From: Flavobacteriaceae bacterium
GTDB lineage: Bacteria > Bacteroidota > Bacteroidia > Flavobacteriales > Flavobacteriaceae
Assembly (NCBI GenBank): GCA_029245825.1
Contig: JAQWON010000022.1
Location: forward strand, 1 to 9,747
Reading direction: 5' to 3'
DNA: 9,747 bases
A model generated the notes under the pieces. It was not told where the DNA came from. It was given only the letters and a program-made list of their open reading frames with translations, and did no database searches. The position numbers were made by a program, and so were the translations under genes. How positions within the stretch are numbered: the stretch's first letter is position 1; the number at the start of each line of letters is the position of its first letter. Of the stretch, positions 6,617 through 9,747 are shown one piece after another.

Positions 6617-7585
6617 ATGATAAAGATTGGACTAATAGGAGCTGGACATTTAGGTAAAATTCACCTAAAAATTTTAGAGAAGTCTAAAAAATATGACCTC
6701 ATTGGTTATCATGACAATGATCAAAAAAATGTAATTCAAATAAAAAAATCAAATGATTATACTCATTTTAAATCTATTGAAGAATTAATTGACAGTGTAG
6801 ATGTGGTTGATATTGTTACTCCAACAATTTCACACTATCAAATTGCAATGATGTCAATAAATAAAGGAAAACATATTTTTATTGAAAAACCTATTGCCTC
6901 TAATTTGAAAGAAGCAGAAAAAATTAGCTCTCTTGCTAAAAAAAATGGAATTCTAGGTCAAGTAGGACATGTAGAAAGATTTAATCCTGGTTTTAAATCA
7001 GTAATAAATTACATCAAATCTCCAATGTTTATAGAATCACATCGTCTTGCAGAGTTCAATAATAGAGGCACAGACGTTTCAGTTGTTTTAGATTTAATGA
7101 TTCATGACATTGACATCATTTTAAGTACTGTAAAATCAAAAATTAAATCTGTTTCTTCATCCGGCATTGCAGTTATTAGTAAAAGTCCAGACATTGCTAA
7201 TGCCAGAATTGAATTTGAAAATGGATGTGTTGCTAATTTAACATCAAGTAGAATTTCACTAAAGAAAATGAGAAAGACAAGGTTTTTTCAAAGGGATGCA
7301 TATATATCTGTTGATTTCTTAGAAAAAAAAGCAGAGATTCTAAAAATTATGGACGCTCCAAAAAATCCTGGAGAATTTGATATGATTCTTAAAAATGCGG
7401 AGGGAGAAAAAAAACGAATTTACTTTGAAACCCCCTCTGTAAATGATTACAACGCAATAAATCAGGAATTTGATCACTTTGCTCAGTGCATAAAAGAAAA
7501 TACATCTCCCATTGTCTCCCTCGATGATGGGACTAAAGCCTTGAAATTAGCTAATCAAATAATTGATTCTTTTAATAATGAATAA
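6617..7585 (+). CDS. Gfo/Idh/MocA family NAD(P)-dependent oxidoreductase
   Basis: A 322-residue cytoplasmic sugar- or nucleotide-sugar-type dehydrogenase. The N-terminal Rossmann domain has GLIGAGHLG at 5-13 and the hallmark EKP at 90-92 in IFIEKPIA. The C-terminal alpha/beta domain has GQVGHVERFNPGF at 114-126 and LDLMIHDIDIIL at 158-169, where the HDxD block around His163 provides the expected catalytic region. The VGHVERFNP pattern and the later DAYISVDFLEKKAEIL stretch (227-242) recall the branch containing UDP-GlcNAc 3-dehydrogenase (GnnA), which makes amino-sugar lipid A precursors; no GnnB aminotransferase or Lpx gene is next to it here, so that role is only a possibility. First gene of a rightward run; its end overlaps the next gene by 8 bases. 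Confidence 0.92.
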   Translation: MIKIGLIGAGHLGKIHLKILEKSKKYDLIGYHDNDQKNVIQIKKSNDYTHFKSIEELIDSVDVVDIVTPTISHYQIAMMSINKGKHIFIEKPIASNLKEAEKISSLAKKNGILGQVGHVERFNPGFKSVINYIKSPMFIESHRLAEFNNRGTDVSVVLDLMIHDIDIILSTVKSKIKSVSSSGIAVISKSPDIANARIEFENGCVANLTSSRISLKKMRKTRFFQRDAYISVDFLEKKAEILKIMDAPKNPGEFDMILKNAEGEKKRIYFETPSVNDYNAINQEFDHFAQCIKENTSPIVSLDDGTKALKLANQIIDSFNNE

Positions 7586-8435
7586 TGTCTTAGTGATTGG
7601 AAGCGGAGTAATGGGGAGCGGTATTGCTCAATTATTGTCGATGAATAAAATAAAAACAACGATTACTGATATTAGTATTGAAAATCTAAACCGATCTAAA
7701 GAAAAAATTTTATTCAGCCTTGATTCTCTACTAAAAAAATCTATAATCACTAATAATCAAAAGAGCATTTCAATTAAAAACATCAATTTTATAAAGAAAC
7801 TAGATCAAAAAATAAATCATTTTGACCTTGTGTTAGAAGCTGCTAATGAAGACTATGATACAAAAAAGGAGATTTTTAAAAAAGTTGAAAAAAACATCTC
7901 TCCTGAATGTATTTTAGCAAGTAATACTTCTTCTATTTCAATTAGTGAAATGGGATCTGAATTAAAATTTCCAGAAAGATTTATTGGGATGCATTTTTTC
8001 AACCCTGCGATAATTATGAAATTAGTAGAAATAGTAAAAGGTAAAGAAACAAGTATTGAAGCAACTGATAAGATTATTAAATTAACCAAAAGGATTGGTA
8101 AAATAGGGATTGTTTCTAAGGATTCTCCTGGATTTATTTCAAATAGAATTTTAATGCCAATGATAAATGAAGCAATTGAAACATTAAGACAAAATGTGGC
8201 TGGAGTTGATGATATAGACTCTGTTATGTGTCTTGGAATGGCTCATCCGATGGGGCCTTTAAAGCTTGCGGATTTAATCGGATTAGACGTATGTAAGGCT
8301 ATATTAGAAGTCTTAAGGGATGGATTTAATGATAAAAAATATGATCCTAGTCCATTACTTATAAAAATGGTTAACGAGGGTAAGCTTGGAAGAAAAACTA
8401 AGCAAGGTTTTTACAACTATGATAAAAATAAATGA
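7578..8435 (+). CDS. 3-hydroxyacyl-CoA dehydrogenase (3-hydroxybutyryl-CoA dehydrogenase type)
   Basis: A 285-residue NAD(P)-dependent enzyme that oxidises 3-hydroxyacyl-CoA to 3-ketoacyl-CoA, or the reverse, in fatty-acid or short-chain acyl-CoA metabolism. The cofactor motif is GSGVMGSGIAQ at 8-18, followed by LEAANED at 86-92. The catalytic residues line up with the human enzyme: Ser118 in SNTSS, His139 in MHFFNP, Glu151 in VEIV and Asn189 in ISNR. The C-terminal dimer domain has AHPMGPLKLADLIGLD at 222-237 and ends in KQGFYNYD. The ATG at 7578 is chosen over a TTG at 7563 because it places the glycine motif at the usual distance from the N-terminus. Overlap with the preceding stop suggests translational coupling. 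Comparable genes are called hbd or paaH; substrate chain length cannot be read. Confidence 0.95.
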   Translation: MNNVLVIGSGVMGSGIAQLLSMNKIKTTITDISIENLNRSKEKILFSLDSLLKKSIITNNQKSISIKNINFIKKLDQKINHFDLVLEAANEDYDTKKEIFKKVEKNISPECILASNTSSISISEMGSELKFPERFIGMHFFNPAIIMKLVEIVKGKETSIEATDKIIKLTKRIGKIGIVSKDSPGFISNRILMPMINEAIETLRQNVAGVDDIDSVMCLGMAHPMGPLKLADLIGLDVCKAILEVLRDGFNDKKYDPSPLLIKMVNEGKLGRKTKQGFYNYDKNK

Positions 8436-8456
8436 TCATTAGGTAAAGTTATTTCA

Positions 8457-9104
8457 ATGAATATTAAAACGCGAATCAAAGAAACTTTAAACTCAATTCC
8501 AAAATATGTTGACTTAGTAGCCATTTCCAAAACAAAATCATCTGAAGAAATAATTCAGGCCTACGATGAAGGGCAGAGAATTTTTGGTGAAAATAAGGTT
8601 CAAGAGATGACTGAAAAACAGCAAATTTTACCATCTGATATTAAATGGCATATGGTTGGGCATTTACAAAGGAATAAGGTTAAATATATCGCTAGTTATG
8701 TTTCTTTGATCCATAGTGTTGATAGTATGAAATTAATAATTGAAATAAATAAACAAGCAAATAAAAATCAAAGAATAATTCCCTGTTTACTTCAAATTAA
8801 AATTGCTGGAGAAACTACAAAATTTGGTTTGTCTGAAGATGATGCAACTCAGCTTTTAGAGAATTCAATAAAATATAAAAATATTAAAATTAATGGTTTA
8901 ATGGGAATGGCAAGTCTTACAAAAAATGAGTTACAAATTCATAATGAATTTAAAAAATTAAAGAATTTTTTTGATCAATTAAAATCAAAATTCAATCAAT
9001 TAAAAATATTGTCTATGGGAATGAGCTCTGATTATAAACTTGCGATAAAAAATGGAAGTAACATGATTAGAATAGGAAGTCAGATATTTGGTCCAAGAAA
9101 TTAA
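8457..9104 (+). CDS. yggS: YggS/PROSC-type PLP-binding homeostasis protein
   Basis: A 215-residue member of the PLPBP family (fold type III, single TIM-barrel domain), which binds PLP without known catalysis and keeps free PLP and amino-acid pools in balance. Signature pieces are VAISKTK at 21-27 with Lys25 as the likely PLP lysine, FGENKVQE at 43-50, WHMVGHLQRNKVKYI at 64-78, HSVDS at 86-90, NGLMGMA at 146-152 and SMGMSSDYKLAIKNGSNMIR at 186-205 followed by IGSQIFG. It is somewhat shorter than E. coli YggS, mainly at the N-terminus. It follows the dehydrogenase by 21 bases and its stop is 1 base before the exonuclease start. Confidence 0.96.
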   Translation: MNIKTRIKETLNSIPKYVDLVAISKTKSSEEIIQAYDEGQRIFGENKVQEMTEKQQILPSDIKWHMVGHLQRNKVKYIASYVSLIHSVDSMKLIIEINKQANKNQRIIPCLLQIKIAGETTKFGLSEDDATQLLENSIKYKNIKINGLMGMASLTKNELQIHNEFKKLKNFFDQLKSKFNQLKILSMGMSSDYKLAIKNGSNMIRIGSQIFGPRN

Positions 9105-9105
9105 T

Positions 9106-9642
9106 ATGTATGCAATAATTGATGTTGAAACTACCGGAGGAAAATATAAAGAAGAAGGTATTACAGAAATTGCCATTTATAGGTATGATGGTAAAAAAGT
9201 GATTGATTCTTTTGTTAGTTTAGTTAATCCTGAAAGAAAAATTCATCCATTTGTTGAAAAACTTACTGGAATAAATTATGAACTAATCAAAAATGCTCCT
9301 CGTTTTTATCAAATAGCAAAAAAAATTATAGAAATAACTGAAGATGCAATTATAGTGGCTCATAATGCTCAATTTGATTATCGTATGATTAAACAAGAAT
9401 TTGACCGATTGGGTTATGACTACAATAAAATAACACTTTGCACAATTGAATTTTCAAAAACTATCCTTCCACACATAAAATCATATAAATTGGACAATTT
9501 AGCAATGAGTTTAAATATTGAAATAAGTAATCGCCATAGAGCAGATGGTGATGCTTTAGCAACTTTACAAGTACTCAAATTATTACTAAAAAAAGATAAG
9601 GATAAAAAAATTCTCAACGAACTAATAAAGTCAAAAAACTAA
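9106..9642 (+). CDS. DEDDh 3'-5' exonuclease (DNA polymerase III epsilon / DnaQ-like), stand-alone
   Basis: A 178-residue exonuclease of the DnaQ superfamily. The four acidic metal ligands and the general-base histidine are present: IDVETTGG at 5-12 (Asp6, Glu8), HNAQFDYRM at 86-94 (Asp91), and HRADGDA at 144-150 (His144, Asp149), so it should be active. VNPERKIHPFVEKLTGI at 40-56 is typical of the epsilon-like branch. The ATG at 9106 is preferred to an upstream TTG at 9088 because it puts the first Asp at residue 6, as in relatives, and leaves a 1-base gap after yggS. Relatives I recall from Bacteroidetes carry a C-terminal GIY-YIG endonuclease half; here the protein ends soon after the exonuclease domain. 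It could proofread, or process DNA or RNA ends; its role is not known. Confidence 0.92.
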   Translation: MYAIIDVETTGGKYKEEGITEIAIYRYDGKKVIDSFVSLVNPERKIHPFVEKLTGINYELIKNAPRFYQIAKKIIEITEDAIIVAHNAQFDYRMIKQEFDRLGYDYNKITLCTIEFSKTILPHIKSYKLDNLAMSLNIEISNRHRADGDALATLQVLKLLLKKDKDKKILNELIKSKN

Positions 9643-9648
9643 AATCAA

Positions 9649-9656
9649 TACATTTG
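9649..9656 (+). promoter_or_regulatory. Possible -7 box before the ion-channel gene
   Basis: TACATTTG followed by CA is an exact fit to TAnnTTTG, located in the 49-base gap after the exonuclease stop. It would start transcription near 9660, leaving a leader of about 30 bases. No good TTG is found at -33, which would lie inside the exonuclease gene. Confidence 0.35.
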
Positions 9657-9691
9657 CATAAGAATAATTATTGTTCTTTTAATACACTGAG

Positions 9692-9747
9692 TTGAAAAAA
9701 ACAAAACTTCAACATAAACTGCATGAGATAATTTATGAAGCAGATAC
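9692..9747 (+). CDS. N-terminus of a probable voltage-gated ion channel (ion transporter), cut by window edge
   Basis: Only 18 full codons are visible, reading (M)KKTKLQHKLHEIIYEAD from a TTG at 9692. An in-frame TAA at 9680 leaves no earlier start. The HEIIYEAD pattern after a short basic leader resembles the start of Bacteroidetes ion-transporter proteins (six-helix cation channel fold), which in my recollection often follow the YggS and exonuclease genes. No membrane segment is reached before the edge, so the call rests on a short motif and on gene order. Confidence 0.5.
   Translation, partial: MKKTKLQHKLHEIIYEAD

Noticed and set aside
7563..7577. TTG at 7563 as the start of the 3-hydroxyacyl-CoA dehydrogenase
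   Set aside because: It would add five residues before the normal N-terminus and lengthen the overlap with the upstream gene; the ATG at 7578 fits the family.
9088..9105. TTG at 9088 as the start of the exonuclease
   Set aside because: The ATG at 9106 gives the family-typical MYAIIDVETT start and avoids overlap with yggS.
7853..9617. Minus-strand open frames at 7853-8089 and 9420-9617
   Set aside because: They are shadows opposite the acyl-CoA dehydrogenase and exonuclease genes.
1..9747. Mobile element, defence system, CRISPR array or biosynthetic cluster
   Set aside because: Every gene falls in a common housekeeping family, base composition looks even, and no transposase, integrase, direct-repeat array or tRNA-associated junction was seen.

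Overview
The window is strongly AT-rich, gene-dense chromosomal DNA that reads as a marine-type member of the Bacteroidetes, most likely Flavobacteriia. This rests on family-level resemblance of the proteins as I remember them, TAnnTTTG-type -7 promoter boxes, the lack of clear Shine-Dalgarno sequences, very short intergenic gaps, and a block YggS / DnaQ-like exonuclease / ion-channel start whose order I recall from that phylum. No database search was possible. I see no insertion sequence, integrase, prophage gene, tRNA, CRISPR array or defence gene.

Layout. On the minus strand at the left are a transaldolase/fructose-6-phosphate aldolase gene that runs off the window (1-429), a short-chain dehydrogenase (441-1247) and, upstream of both, the small bacterial SRP RNA (1264-1359) with a good Bacteroidetes-type promoter. 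Diverging from these is a predicted lipoprotein of the glutamine cyclotransferase family (1437-2462). Its stop codon lies 2 bases from the end of convergent glyA (2465-3739, minus). A 113-base divergent spacer separates glyA from nnr (NAD(P)HX epimerase/dehydratase, 3853-5343), followed by smpB (trans-translation, 5451-5903). smpB converges on pcm (isoaspartyl repair methyltransferase, 5908-6549, minus) with a 4-base gap. A short divergent spacer then starts a rightward run: a Gfo/Idh/MocA oxidoreductase, a 3-hydroxyacyl-CoA dehydrogenase overlapping it by 8 bases, yggS (PLP homeostasis), a DEDDh exonuclease, and the first 18 or so codons of what looks like a voltage-gated ion channel.

How the genes relate. 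This is housekeeping metabolism plus quality control. nnr repairs damaged NAD(P)H, smpB rescues stalled ribosomes, pcm repairs damaged aspartyl residues and yggS buffers PLP, the cofactor of SHMT (glyA). The rightward block from 6617 to 9642 looks like one operon, with gaps of -8, +21 and +1 bases.

I did not find a convincing undescribed system. The points most worth a second look are the SRP RNA and its terminator-like end placed 16 bases before a coding start, the transaldolase-type Phe in the gene likely to be labelled fructose-6-phosphate aldolase, the exonuclease that seems to lack the C-terminal GIY-YIG half seen in relatives, and the GTG start of smpB behind an out-of-frame ATG.
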